Virus record (IMG/VR): IMGVR_UViG_3300030060_000055
Location: 1 to 58,571 of that record
Origin: a virus
DNA length: 58,571 nt
Reading direction: 5' to 3' (one strand)
In this document: positions 17,893 to 27,139 of the stretch, piece by piece
How the letters are laid out: each line of letters begins with the position of its first letter
How positions within the stretch are numbered: position 1 is the stretch's first letter
Notes under the pieces: generated by a model
What the model was told of the DNA's origin: nothing
The model's database searches: none
Seen by the model: the letters and a program-made list of their open reading frames with translations, nothing else
Translations under genes and position numbers: made by a program

Positions 17893-18593
17893 TGGCAGAA
17901 GTTACAGTACATAACATGCCTTCTGTTTACGTTATGGAAACAGAGATGCCTATAAGTATGGTGAATGACCTTAACGATTACCTTGATGAATACAAAGAAG
18001 ACCAAGATAAAAAATCATTAGCTAATACTTTAGTAGGGCAAATATCTCAAGGCGAACAACTACTAATGGATAACGAAGACTCCAGAGTAAAAGAATATTC
18101 TGAGTTTATATGTAGTCTTGGTGCTGATTATGTTAATTTCTTTTTTAATAGCACAGGCAACAAACTAAACAATCAAAAAGCTATAACAATAGATGAAACT
18201 TGGTCAGTACATAGTTATGAAGGCGACTACAATCCTATACACGATCATGGCACTAAAACAATCATGGGTATATCTACTACAGGTTGGACTAAAGTACCGC
18301 AACAAATATTAGAACAACCTACTGCTGGTTCACCACAATATTCTTTATATCACGCATCTGGTGATTGTGATGGCTACATAGCTTTTAATTATGGTCGTAA
18401 CGAATTAATGAATACAGAAAGACTAAGACCACCACAGTCTTTTATGATGAAGCCAGAAGTAGGAAAACTATTAGTATTTCCTTCTTGGTTACAACACATG
18501 GTATATCCTTTTAAGGGTGAAGGTGAAAGAAGAACAGTAGCATCTAACCTTAACTGTTGGGATGTGCAACCAACAGAAGATGCCACTAACTAG
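17892..18593 (+). CDS. 2OG-Fe(II) oxygenase superfamily protein
   Basis: 233 residues, predicted iron- and 2-oxoglutarate-dependent dioxygenase of the 2OG-FeII_Oxy_5 type. The double-stranded beta-helix signature is seen as NPIHDHGTKT (H117, H119) and, near the end, GKLLVFPSWLQHMVYPF with H202 and R213/R214 for co-substrate. The substrate is unknown; hydroxylation of a virion protein or a host target are both possible. It overlaps the next tail gene by 14 bases, so it is co-expressed with tail assembly. Confidence 0.8.
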   Translation: MAEVTVHNMPSVYVMETEMPISMVNDLNDYLDEYKEDQDKKSLANTLVGQISQGEQLLMDNEDSRVKEYSEFICSLGADYVNFFFNSTGNKLNNQKAITIDETWSVHSYEGDYNPIHDHGTKTIMGISTTGWTKVPQQILEQPTAGSPQYSLYHASGDCDGYIAFNYGRNELMNTERLRPPQSFMMKPEVGKLLVFPSWLQHMVYPFKGEGERRTVASNLNCWDVQPTEDATN

Positions 18594-20424
18594 ATATACA
18601 TTTAAACCCGGTATAAATAAAGAGGGTACTTCATATAGTAATGAAGGTAATTGGTTTGATGCTGATAAGATAAGGTTTCGTGCAGGTCGTCCAGAAAAAA
18701 TTGGTGGTTGGGTAAAGAAAAGTGTTAATACTTTTTTAGGCTCAGCAAGAAAATTACATCAATGGGTGGGATTAGATACAGATAAATTTATTGCACTTGG
18801 AACACATCTTAAATTATATTTGTTAAAAGGTAATACTTTTAGCGATATAACTCCTATAAGAGCAACAACTACAAATGGTGTAACTTTTGCAGCTACTAAT
18901 GGTAGTTCTACTATAACTGCAACTGATTCTAATCATGGCGCAAATAAGGGTGATTTTGTTACATTTGCACAGGCGGTTTCATTAGGTGGCAATATTACTG
19001 CTGATGTATTAAATCAAGAGTATGAAATAGCTGGTGTTACAGATGTAAATACATTTACTTTTACAGCAAAAGATACATCAGGTAATACAGTAACTGCTAA
19101 TGCAAGTGACTCAGGTAATGGTGGTTCAGGTGTTGATGGGTCATATCAAATAAATATAGGCTCTGATTTTTATACTAGCGGATTTGGATTTGGTTCAGGT
19201 ACATGGGGTGAAAGTACATGGGGTGGTGGTATTAATAGTTTTGCTACGCAACTTAGGTTGTGGACATTAGATAATTTTGGAGAAGATTTAGTTGCTAATC
19301 CGAGAGGCGGTAGTATTTATTATTGGGATAAAACAAATGGAGAAACTACAAGAGCAGTAGATTTTTCAACTTTATCAGGTGCATCAGATACACCAACTAT
19401 TGCAAATCAAATATTAGTATCTGAAATAGATAGGCACGTTATATGTATGGGTGCAAATCCAATAGGTAGTGCAACACAAGACCCTATGCAAATAAGATGG
19501 TCAGATCAAGAAAATGCAGCAATGTGGACTCCTAAGACAAATAATACTGCTGGTGGATTAAGATTATCTTCTGGTTCAGAAATAATAGGAGCGATAAGAA
19601 CAAGACAAGAGATAGCTATATTTACTGATACAGCTTTATATTCAATGCAGTTTATAGGTCCACCTTTTATTTTTGGTGTTAATTTAATTACTGAAGGTAT
19701 AAGCATGGTGTCACCACAGGCATGTGTTAATGCAAATAATGTTGTGTACTTTATGGATCAAGATAATTTTTATATGTACTCTGGTACAGTACAATCTTTG
19801 CCTTGTACAGTAAGAGCATATGTCTTTGATGATTTTAATTACTCACAAACATTTAAAGTATTTGCTACAAGAAATGCACAATACAATGAGGTATCTTGGT
19901 TTTATTGCTCAAGCAGTTCAGATGAAATAGATAGATATGTTACTTATAACTATCTTGAGCAAACATGGACTATAGGAACATTACCTAGAACATCTTGGAT
20001 TGATGCTGGGGGTGCTACCACAAATCCATTAGCAGCAGGTTCAAGTGGAACTACATCAAATTATTTATATGAACATGAAGTAGGTTCTAATGATGATGGT
20101 TCTGCAATGACTGCATATGTAGAAAGCGCAGATTTTGATGCAGGTGATGGAGATCAATTTATGTTTATAAAAAGATTAATACCTGATGTAGCCTTTGTAG
20201 GTACGGATACAGCACCTGAACTAACGTATTCTATTAAGACTAGAGACTTTCCTTTAGGAAGTTTAAACACTGCAACAACTGCAACAGTAACCAATACTAC
20301 GGGCGTAGCTTATATTAGAGCAAGAGCCAGACAAATGCGTGTAAGAATAGAAAGTACAGATGTAGATAATAGTTGGAGACTAGGCGATACAAGATTTGAT
20401 ATAAAATCGGATGGTAGACGATGA
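18580..20424 (+). CDS. tail hub/stabilisation protein (P22 gp10-like role)
   Basis: 614 residues from ATG 18580 (MPLTRYTFKPGINKEGTSYSNEGNWFDADKIRFRAGRPEKIGGWVKK), a start I recognise in marine podovirus tail proteins. The start lies inside the end of the oxygenase gene. A WG-rich turn (GSGTWGESTWGGG) occurs near residue 210. Beta-propeller-like repeats follow (LRLSSGSEIIGAIRTRQEIAIFTDTALYSMQF). The tail hub role rests on size, order and pattern. Confidence 0.65.
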   Translation: MPLTRYTFKPGINKEGTSYSNEGNWFDADKIRFRAGRPEKIGGWVKKSVNTFLGSARKLHQWVGLDTDKFIALGTHLKLYLLKGNTFSDITPIRATTTNGVTFAATNGSSTITATDSNHGANKGDFVTFAQAVSLGGNITADVLNQEYEIAGVTDVNTFTFTAKDTSGNTVTANASDSGNGGSGVDGSYQINIGSDFYTSGFGFGSGTWGESTWGGGINSFATQLRLWTLDNFGEDLVANPRGGSIYYWDKTNGETTRAVDFSTLSGASDTPTIANQILVSEIDRHVICMGANPIGSATQDPMQIRWSDQENAAMWTPKTNNTAGGLRLSSGSEIIGAIRTRQEIAIFTDTALYSMQFIGPPFIFGVNLITEGISMVSPQACVNANNVVYFMDQDNFYMYSGTVQSLPCTVRAYVFDDFNYSQTFKVFATRNAQYNEVSWFYCSSSSDEIDRYVTYNYLEQTWTIGTLPRTSWIDAGGATTNPLAAGSSGTTSNYLYEHEVGSNDDGSAMTAYVESADFDAGDGDQFMFIKRLIPDVAFVGTDTAPELTYSIKTRDFPLGSLNTATTATVTNTTGVAYIRARARQMRVRIESTDVDNSWRLGDTRFDIKSDGRR

Positions 20425-20588
20425 GTGAAGTATTTAATGTAAACACTCCATTAGAAATACCACCTGAAGAATATAGTGCAGATTATATGCGCAGACTTAT
20501 AAATCAACTGCGTTTAAACTTTGTACAATTAGATTCACCTGATACTATAAGAGAGGTATCACAAGCATTTGATTGGTATATTTCATAA
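20421..20588 (+). CDS. small hypothetical protein
   Basis: 55 residues, MSEVFNVNTPLEIPPEEYSADYMRRLINQLRLNFVQLDSPD, predicted helical. Start and stop overlap both neighbours (ATGA, TAATG), which is the main support. It may be a minor tail component. Confidence 0.65.
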   Translation: MSEVFNVNTPLEIPPEEYSADYMRRLINQLRLNFVQLDSPDTIREVSQAFDWYIS

Positions 20589-20920
20589 TGGCAAATAGAT
20601 ATACAGAAGTATTAACAACATTAGCATCAACGAATGCAACAAGTGTTTACACAGTACCAGATAATAAGAGTGCCATAGTTAAGACATTAAGTGCTTATAA
20701 CTCTGATGGTAGTAGTGCATATAGTTTAACAGTACAGTTGACAGACACTAGCGAAAGTACAACAGTTACTTGGGATGTAGAGTCAATAGCAACTAATACA
20801 CGTAAAGGATTTTTAACTAACGGAGAGGTGTTAGTTTTAGATGAATTAGATATAATAAAGCTGACTGCAAGTTCAGCGGATAAATTTCACATCGTAATAG
20901 GTGTGTTGGAAATAGATTAG
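20588..20920 (+). CDS. small beta-rich structural protein
   Basis: 110 residues from ATG 20588 (MANRYTEVLTTLASTNATSVYTVPDNKSAIVKTLSAYNSDGSSAYSLTVQLTDTSES); an ATG five codons upstream lacks support. The pattern is typical of phage small beta-sandwich proteins that attach to tail or head. Function unknown. Confidence 0.65.
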   Translation: MANRYTEVLTTLASTNATSVYTVPDNKSAIVKTLSAYNSDGSSAYSLTVQLTDTSESTTVTWDVESIATNTRKGFLTNGEVLVLDELDIIKLTASSADKFHIVIGVLEID

Positions 20921-20929
20921 GAGACCACT

Positions 20930-22603
20930 ATGAGTAATTTTCCATTACAAAATGCAGCAGAGCAACTAGCTAAACAGGGGAGATATGGCGATACCATGAT
21001 GGTACACATGAACCCTATAGAAGTAGATGCTTTAGCAAAACTATCACCAACAGGTCAGTTGACCATTAACCCACAAACAGGGCAACCAGAGGCGTTTCTG
21101 CCACTCGTAGGGTCATTGCTTGCCCCAACACTATTAGGTGGTACAGCATTGGGTGCAGCATTAAGTCCATTAGCAGCATCTGCAATAGGAACTGGAATAG
21201 GAACTATTGCCGAGGGTGGTAGTCTTAAAGAAGGTATAACAGCTGGATTAACAGGCGCAATCACAGGTGGTTTGTTAAAAGGATTTATGCCGGGTGGTGC
21301 TACAGAAATACCCGGAACTGAAGCTGTAACAGATGCAGCAGGACAAGTTACACAAGCAGCAGTACCAGCACAAAGTGTACCTATGCCTGAAATAAATACA
21401 TTACAAGACCTAAGTGCTGCAACTACAGGAACATTAGGAGCAAATGCAGCTGTGCCAACTTCAGGTGGATTTTTTAATCAGTTAGGAAGAAACTTAGGAT
21501 TTACTCCGGCAGCAGGTGAACAAGCAGTACAAGCTGGACAAGGCATAACTCAATCACAAGCTTTTCAGTCACAGTTTCTACCAGCAGCAGCATCAGGATT
21601 AGTAGGTGAAATGTATGTACCAATGGATATGGGTGGACCAGCAGAAGAACCTGATCCATTTGGAGACTATGAAGGTCCTTACACGCCTACAGAACAAAGG
21701 ACTATGATTCCGGGAAGTGGGGGTGATCCACTAGGTTCAGCTTTTGGCGGTGAACAAATGCTTATAGGCGGTAATCCTTTTCCATCAGGACCTGAATTTG
21801 ATGAAGGTGGTAAAGTAAGTAATCCTTTTGATTCTTTACCTGCAATGTCAGGTTTAGCATTAGCTGGCAATATGATGCAAGGAGGTAATTTTGGACTTTT
21901 ACCTATGGCAATAGATCAATTCAGAGGTTCTGATGATAAAGAAACAAAAACTGAAATGGAAAATAAACGCCAAATGATAGGCACTGTTCCAGTAGATATG
22001 GTTGCAGGTATGGATGCTATGCAAGTACCTACAGATATGTTGAATAAAGGTGGTATGCCTTTGCAGAATCCTAGTAAAGCTGATCTTGATAATGATGGAG
22101 AGTTATCTTCATATGAAAGAACAAGAGGTAAAGCTATTGAAGCAAACATGAAAAACATGGGTGGTCTTATAAAGATGGCTAATGGTCGTACACCTGCACA
22201 AGCACAAATAGAAGAAAGCGCAGAAACTTTAGAGCGTAGAAGAATAGATGATGCTATAAGAAAACAAGTAGAAGAAACTATGTCAGCACCTATGATTGAT
22301 CCAAGACTAGGTAGAATGGCTGATCCAATTAGTACACCTGTACAGAAAAGTTTAAACGATGTGATGACACCACAGCCTTTTCAAGCACCATCATTAGCAG
22401 AAATAAGAAGTATGCAAAGTGGAGCATTAGATAGAATGTTTGTACCAACAGACCCTGATAATACAATAGACAGAGGTATGGCAACATTTAACAGACAATA
22501 CAATCCTGTTGTTAGAGGAATAGAGGCAGTCTCACCTGTGCTAACTAAAGGTGCTTTAGAACTGTATGAAGCTATAGACGAATATAGAAAGAGAGATAGA
22601 TAA
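20930..22603 (+). CDS. internal virion-type protein with EGG motifs
   Basis: 557 residues. A Gly/Ala-rich hydrophobic segment (about 60-115, LLAPTLLGGTALGAALSPLAASAIGTGIGTIAEGG) may insert in membranes during ejection. Later the signatures EFDEGGKVSNPF, LNKGGMPLQNP and LGRMADPIS occur, followed by an EF-hand-like loop DLDNDGELSSYE. It leads the block of large proteins before lysis genes, where podoviruses encode ejection proteins. No enzyme motif. Confidence 0.6.
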   Translation: MSNFPLQNAAEQLAKQGRYGDTMMVHMNPIEVDALAKLSPTGQLTINPQTGQPEAFLPLVGSLLAPTLLGGTALGAALSPLAASAIGTGIGTIAEGGSLKEGITAGLTGAITGGLLKGFMPGGATEIPGTEAVTDAAGQVTQAAVPAQSVPMPEINTLQDLSAATTGTLGANAAVPTSGGFFNQLGRNLGFTPAAGEQAVQAGQGITQSQAFQSQFLPAAASGLVGEMYVPMDMGGPAEEPDPFGDYEGPYTPTEQRTMIPGSGGDPLGSAFGGEQMLIGGNPFPSGPEFDEGGKVSNPFDSLPAMSGLALAGNMMQGGNFGLLPMAIDQFRGSDDKETKTEMENKRQMIGTVPVDMVAGMDAMQVPTDMLNKGGMPLQNPSKADLDNDGELSSYERTRGKAIEANMKNMGGLIKMANGRTPAQAQIEESAETLERRRIDDAIRKQVEETMSAPMIDPRLGRMADPISTPVQKSLNDVMTPQPFQAPSLAEIRSMQSGALDRMFVPTDPDNTIDRGMATFNRQYNPVVRGIEAVSPVLTKGALELYEAIDEYRKRDR

Positions 22604-23799
22604 TGGCAAAATCTAATAAGGGTGGAGGATTTAATATAGGTCCGTATGGTGGCTTTGATCCATTTGCACCTCCTATTGCACCTATAGGTGGTAGAACAGG
22701 AGGAGGTAAAATTAAACAACCTTTTGGTGGATTTAAAGATATAAGAAGAATGCCACCTAGACCTTCTTTGCAACAACAATATGCAGGATTAAATCAAGGA
22801 GTGCGAGGATTCCAACCTTTAGGTATTAGAGGATATACGCCACCGCCTATGTTTCAACCGCAACCTATTTATGGTGGTCCAGTAAGAGGATATGGAGAAT
22901 TCTCCATTGGAGAACAATTTAATCCATTTGGTTATGGTTCTTTAGGAGGCAATCCTTTTATAAATCCACCGCAATTACCAGAAATTCCTTTTACTCCTCC
23001 TGTTGAAACTCCACAACCGGGAAGTCCTGATTATGTTATACCTGATGACATACAAGCTATTATTGATGGGTTTGAACCACAAATGGATTTAGAACCAGTA
23101 CAAAGGCAAGAACCAGTTTATCAAACACAAGTAGTACAAGGTGGTAGAGATATAATAAATAGGATTGATCCTCCTATTGTAGAACAGCCAACACCAATAG
23201 GACCTGCAATTCCATCAGTGCCTACTATAGCAAGTCAATACACGTCACCACAGATGCCTATAGCACAGACTGCTCCTTTTATAACTAATCAACCAATACA
23301 ACCAATAGGACCTACTAATCTTGCAATAGGTAAAGCAAGTGGTGGTAGAGTTTTAGGTTTTGCCGAAGGTGGTATGCCTGAAGAAAATCAAACATCAGAT
23401 AGATTAGAAGAAGAAACTATAATGGCTTTGATGGGTAAACATCCTAATCCAAAAGAAGTATTTATTAAATATATGGAAGTTTATGGTGAGAATGGTTTGA
23501 TGCAGTTGGCTACAGAAGTAGAAGAAATGATGCGTACAGATGGACGTATGATAGATGGACCGGGTGGTGGTGTTGATGATTTTGTACCAGCCATTATAGA
23601 TAATATGCAACCAGCAGCTTTATCTAAAGATGAATATGTAATACCAGCAGATGTTGTTGCACATGCAGGTGATGGTTCAAGTGAAGCTGGTGGTAAAGAG
23701 TTTGACAAGTTAGTATCAAGAGTTAGAAAAGCAAAGACAGGTAACACAACACAACCTGAACAAATAGAGTTTGAAGAAGAGATAAATCAAATAACATAA
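22603..23799 (+). CDS. Pro/Gly-rich virion protein with EGG motif
   Basis: 398 residues. The first 230 are Pro/Gly/Gln-rich and low in complexity; then SGGRVLGFAEGGMPEEN, and a folded C terminus with DGPGGGVDDFVPAIIDNMQPAALSKDEYVIPADVVAHAGDGSSEAGG. The second part is a pattern I have seen in marine podovirus internal proteins; function unknown. Translationally coupled to both neighbours. Confidence 0.6.
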   Translation: MAKSNKGGGFNIGPYGGFDPFAPPIAPIGGRTGGGKIKQPFGGFKDIRRMPPRPSLQQQYAGLNQGVRGFQPLGIRGYTPPPMFQPQPIYGGPVRGYGEFSIGEQFNPFGYGSLGGNPFINPPQLPEIPFTPPVETPQPGSPDYVIPDDIQAIIDGFEPQMDLEPVQRQEPVYQTQVVQGGRDIINRIDPPIVEQPTPIGPAIPSVPTIASQYTSPQMPIAQTAPFITNQPIQPIGPTNLAIGKASGGRVLGFAEGGMPEENQTSDRLEEETIMALMGKHPNPKEVFIKYMEVYGENGLMQLATEVEEMMRTDGRMIDGPGGGVDDFVPAIIDNMQPAALSKDEYVIPADVVAHAGDGSSEAGGKEFDKLVSRVRKAKTGNTTQPEQIEFEEEINQIT

Positions 23800-24332
23800 T
23801 GAAAGTTTATTTAGTACCACAAGAATATATTGCTAAAATTTATCCAGATATAGACAAATATATAGATAAGTTAGTACCTACAGCACATGGTAGGTTTGAA
23901 AAAATAGATTTAGTTAATGATATTCTTACAGGTAAAGCAACTCTTTGGACTGTAATAGATGAAGAAGATAATAATAAAATACATGGAATTATATTTACAG
24001 AAGTAACAACTTATCCTAGAAAAAAAATGTTAACTATATCATTTGCATCAGGAGATAATTTAGAAAGTTGGATAGATGAATCTTTAGAGGTATTAGAAAA
24101 TTGGGCAGTTGATAATGAATGCGTAGCTATGGAAATAACAGGACGCAGAGGATGGGTTAAAAAATTAAAATCACATAACTGGCAAGAAGAATTTGTAATT
24201 GTAAAAAAAGATAATTTAAAAAAGAATACTTTAAAAGTAGTAGACACGGAGAAAAAAGATGGGAAAGAAAAGCGGAGGAAGCAGTCAACCTCAACAGGTA
24301 GAGTCAAGGACATATCAGAGTCGACTGCCTGA
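23799..24332 (+). CDS. GNAT-like protein
   Basis: 177 residues. The pattern IDLVNDILTGKATLWTVIDEEDNNKIHGIIFTEVTTYPRKKMLTISFASGDN...AMEITGRRGWVKKLKSHNWQEE resembles acetyltransferase-fold proteins found beside podovirus internal virion proteins. The canonical acetyl-CoA Q/RxxGxG/A loop is not obvious, so catalytic activity is doubtful. Its basic C terminus overlaps the next gene by 74 bases. Confidence 0.6.
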   Translation: MKVYLVPQEYIAKIYPDIDKYIDKLVPTAHGRFEKIDLVNDILTGKATLWTVIDEEDNNKIHGIIFTEVTTYPRKKMLTISFASGDNLESWIDESLEVLENWAVDNECVAMEITGRRGWVKKLKSHNWQEEFVIVKKDNLKKNTLKVVDTEKKDGKEKRRKQSTSTGRVKDISESTA

Positions 24333-25554
24333 ATACGCTGCACCTTTCTACAAGAATCTTGTAGGTAGAGCGCAAGCATTATCTTATGAGGATTATATTC
24401 CTTATACAGCACCACGTGTAGCTGGATTTTCTCCTGAAACTATTGGTGCGCAAGAAGGTATACAAGCTTTAGCAACAAGAGACTTGCCCGGAATAGCGCA
24501 AGCTAGAAACATAGCTGGCATAGCATCAACTACTGGACCTATGATGGTAGGTTCACAATATGGTGGCACTAATGTAAGAAGTAGATTTGGTGGCTCTCCA
24601 ATAAGAAGTACATATAGTGCAGCACCTATAAGAACAGGAGTTACTGGTTTTGGACCTGAAGCATATATGAGAGCAGCTAGGGGTTTTGATGATAGGGCAG
24701 CACAAAGATATATGAATCCATTTTTAAGTAATGTTCTTGACAGACAACAACGTAGAGCAACAGATAGGTTTGCTGAACAACAAGCTACAAGAAATCAACG
24801 TGCTATACAAGCTGGTGCATTTGGAGGTAGTAGACAAGGTGTACAAGATGCAATAGCACAAAGAGAACTAAATGAATCTTTACGTGACATAGAAGCTAAA
24901 GGATTATCTGATGCGTTTACACAGGCTCAACAACAATTTGAAAGAGATAGAACAGCTAGATTTAAAGGATTAACATCATCAGATGCACAACAAATAGCAT
25001 TAGCACAACAAAGGTCTGCGGAACAAATAGCAACAGAACGAGCAAAACAACAAGCAGCAGATCAAAATTTAAGAGCGCAAATTGCACAGATGCAAGGATT
25101 ATCAAATGCAGATAAAAGAAGATTAGAAGCACAGATAGCAACAGGTAGATTTGCACAAGCAGCTGGACGTATGGATTTAGATGCACAACTAGCTAATCAA
25201 AAAGCACAAGAAGCTGCTCTTGCTAGAAGTTTACAAGGATCAAAATTATTAGCAGGTCTTGATAAACAAGAACAAGCATTAGACTTATCAAGATTAAAAG
25301 CACTATCTGATGTAGGATCACAAAGACAAGCACTTATGCAAAGAGCATACGATCAACAGTATGAAGACTTCTTGGCACAAAGAGAGTTCCCATATCAACA
25401 GTTAGAAAGGTACAGTGCCATACTACAAGGTATGCCAGCACAACCAAGTTTTTCAGAAAGAAGATTCACACCATCAGCTAATCCTACAGCACAATTATTA
25501 CAAACAGGATTAGGTGCATATGGTGCGTTTAGAGGACTAGGCGGAGGCGGTTAA
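24259..25554 (+). CDS. internal virion protein, Gln/Ala/Arg-rich helical
   Basis: 431 residues. Start 24259 is supported by GGAG eight bases upstream although it lies within the previous gene. Early motifs RLPEYAAPFYKNLVGRAQALSYEDYIPY and RVAGFSPETIGAQEGIQA recur in marine podoviruses. The middle is a long helix with YMNPFLSNVLDRQQRRATDRFAEQQATRNQRAIQAGAFGGSRQGV followed by Q/A/R repeats. It is likely an ejected or core protein. Confidence 0.6.
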   Translation: MGKKSGGSSQPQQVESRTYQSRLPEYAAPFYKNLVGRAQALSYEDYIPYTAPRVAGFSPETIGAQEGIQALATRDLPGIAQARNIAGIASTTGPMMVGSQYGGTNVRSRFGGSPIRSTYSAAPIRTGVTGFGPEAYMRAARGFDDRAAQRYMNPFLSNVLDRQQRRATDRFAEQQATRNQRAIQAGAFGGSRQGVQDAIAQRELNESLRDIEAKGLSDAFTQAQQQFERDRTARFKGLTSSDAQQIALAQQRSAEQIATERAKQQAADQNLRAQIAQMQGLSNADKRRLEAQIATGRFAQAAGRMDLDAQLANQKAQEAALARSLQGSKLLAGLDKQEQALDLSRLKALSDVGSQRQALMQRAYDQQYEDFLAQREFPYQQLERYSAILQGMPAQPSFSERRFTPSANPTAQLLQTGLGAYGAFRGLGGGG

Positions 25555-27116
25555 TGATAGATAGTAATATTAATAAGTTAATATCTATGGCTGAACGTCA
25601 GTCAGATCAGCGTCTTGCGCAAGAATTAAATCCGCAAACAGAAACAGGATTACTTGGACCTGCATTTATATCTGCATCCGAGTTAGCTTATAGGCAAAAA
25701 ATTAGGGATGAGGCACAAGCACAACCTATGCAAAGTCCTCCTATAGTTCAGCAGTTGGCACAACAAGCTACCATGTCACCCGTGCAGCCAATGCCAACTG
25801 CACCTATGCCTATGCAACAACCAATGCAACCTCCTATGCCAATGCCTCAACAACCTATGCCAAGTTTTCAAACTGGTGGTTTAATTCCTACATTTATGCC
25901 ACAGACAGACACTATGATTGATGAATCATTAGCAGAACTAGAAAAAGAACAAAAAAGACAACCAAGATTTTTACAGAATGTAGGGCAAGGTTTATTAGAT
26001 TTTAGTGACAGAGTACAATCAAGGGTAGATGCTAGAAAAGCAGCTGAAGAAGAAAGAAAAAGAAAAGAAAGTATAGTTGTAGATCAAGATAGATTATCAA
26101 GTTTTACTAGACTGCCAGAAAAAGTTGATAAAAGAAATCCACAAGTACAAGCAGCAGGTCCAGATACAGGTTTTCAAAATGTTAATCCTACAACTATGCC
26201 TAAGTATGATGTTAGTATTAAAACTGATAGCATAGTAACACCTGCTAATGCTCAAACTGTACAACAAGCTGCACAGAATAAACAAAGTGATGGCGTATTA
26301 ACACAACTAAAAGGTACGCCTTTATCTCAATCACAACAAGATATATTAATGGCTCAAGCAAAAGCTAATAGTTCACCAGTAACTAATACCGATACAGGAG
26401 AAGAAATAAAAGGACAACCTACCACTGGATTAAATAATGCAGCACAAAAAGATGCAGCTTATGCAGCTTCATCTGACTATGAAACTTTAATACAGCAGTC
26501 TATAAATGCAATGACTGACGAGAAAGGTAAGATGCAAAATAAGTGGCTACGTATAGCAGCTGGTGCATTTAATGCAGCACAAAAAGGTTCACCAACTTTA
26601 CTAGGTGGACTTGCTGATTTAGGTGCTGGAGTAACAGAAGAACTATTAGCATTAAATAAAGAAGAACAAGATCAAGCACAAGAGTTATTTGCATTATATG
26701 CAGCAAGAGAAAAACTTAGACTTGATAGATATACAACTGAATATGATTACGATAAAGATCGTAAAACAAGAATAGCTGATGCAATTAAAAATTATAATGC
26801 TGACCTTGCTAGATATCTAAATACAGATATAACTAAAGATATGACTAAGAGAGAGGCAGAAGCTATAACAGCTATTACATATGCAGATCAAGGAGTTAAA
26901 CCAGCACAAGGTAATTACGGAAGATTCGTAAAAGAAATACAAGGCATTATTAATGATATAAATGCAAGTGATCCTGATTTAACAAATAATGAATTTAAAG
27001 AAATTTTTGATGAACGAATTAAATCTGATAAAGCATTATCTATCGTTTATGATAATTATACAGATAGAGGAACTTTAGGAGTCGAAGACTGGCTAAATGA
27101 AAGACTATCTATTTAG
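25554..27116 (+). CDS. internal virion protein, helical, M/P/Q-rich linker
   Basis: 520 residues. Residues 70-105 form a Met/Pro/Gln linker (PMQQPMQPPMPMPQQPMP), followed by FQTGGLIPTFMPQTDTMIDESLAELEKEQ and, later, LRIAAGAFNAAQKGSPTLLGGLADLGAGVTEELLALNKEE. It is probably a core or ejection protein placed just before the giant polyvalent protein. No catalytic motif recognised. Confidence 0.6.
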   Translation: MIDSNINKLISMAERQSDQRLAQELNPQTETGLLGPAFISASELAYRQKIRDEAQAQPMQSPPIVQQLAQQATMSPVQPMPTAPMPMQQPMQPPMPMPQQPMPSFQTGGLIPTFMPQTDTMIDESLAELEKEQKRQPRFLQNVGQGLLDFSDRVQSRVDARKAAEEERKRKESIVVDQDRLSSFTRLPEKVDKRNPQVQAAGPDTGFQNVNPTTMPKYDVSIKTDSIVTPANAQTVQQAAQNKQSDGVLTQLKGTPLSQSQQDILMAQAKANSSPVTNTDTGEEIKGQPTTGLNNAAQKDAAYAASSDYETLIQQSINAMTDEKGKMQNKWLRIAAGAFNAAQKGSPTLLGGLADLGAGVTEELLALNKEEQDQAQELFALYAAREKLRLDRYTTEYDYDKDRKTRIADAIKNYNADLARYLNTDITKDMTKREAEAITAITYADQGVKPAQGNYGRFVKEIQGIINDINASDPDLTNNEFKEIFDERIKSDKALSIVYDNYTDRGTLGVEDWLNERLSI

Positions 27117-27139
27117 AGGATATAGTATAGAGATATAGA

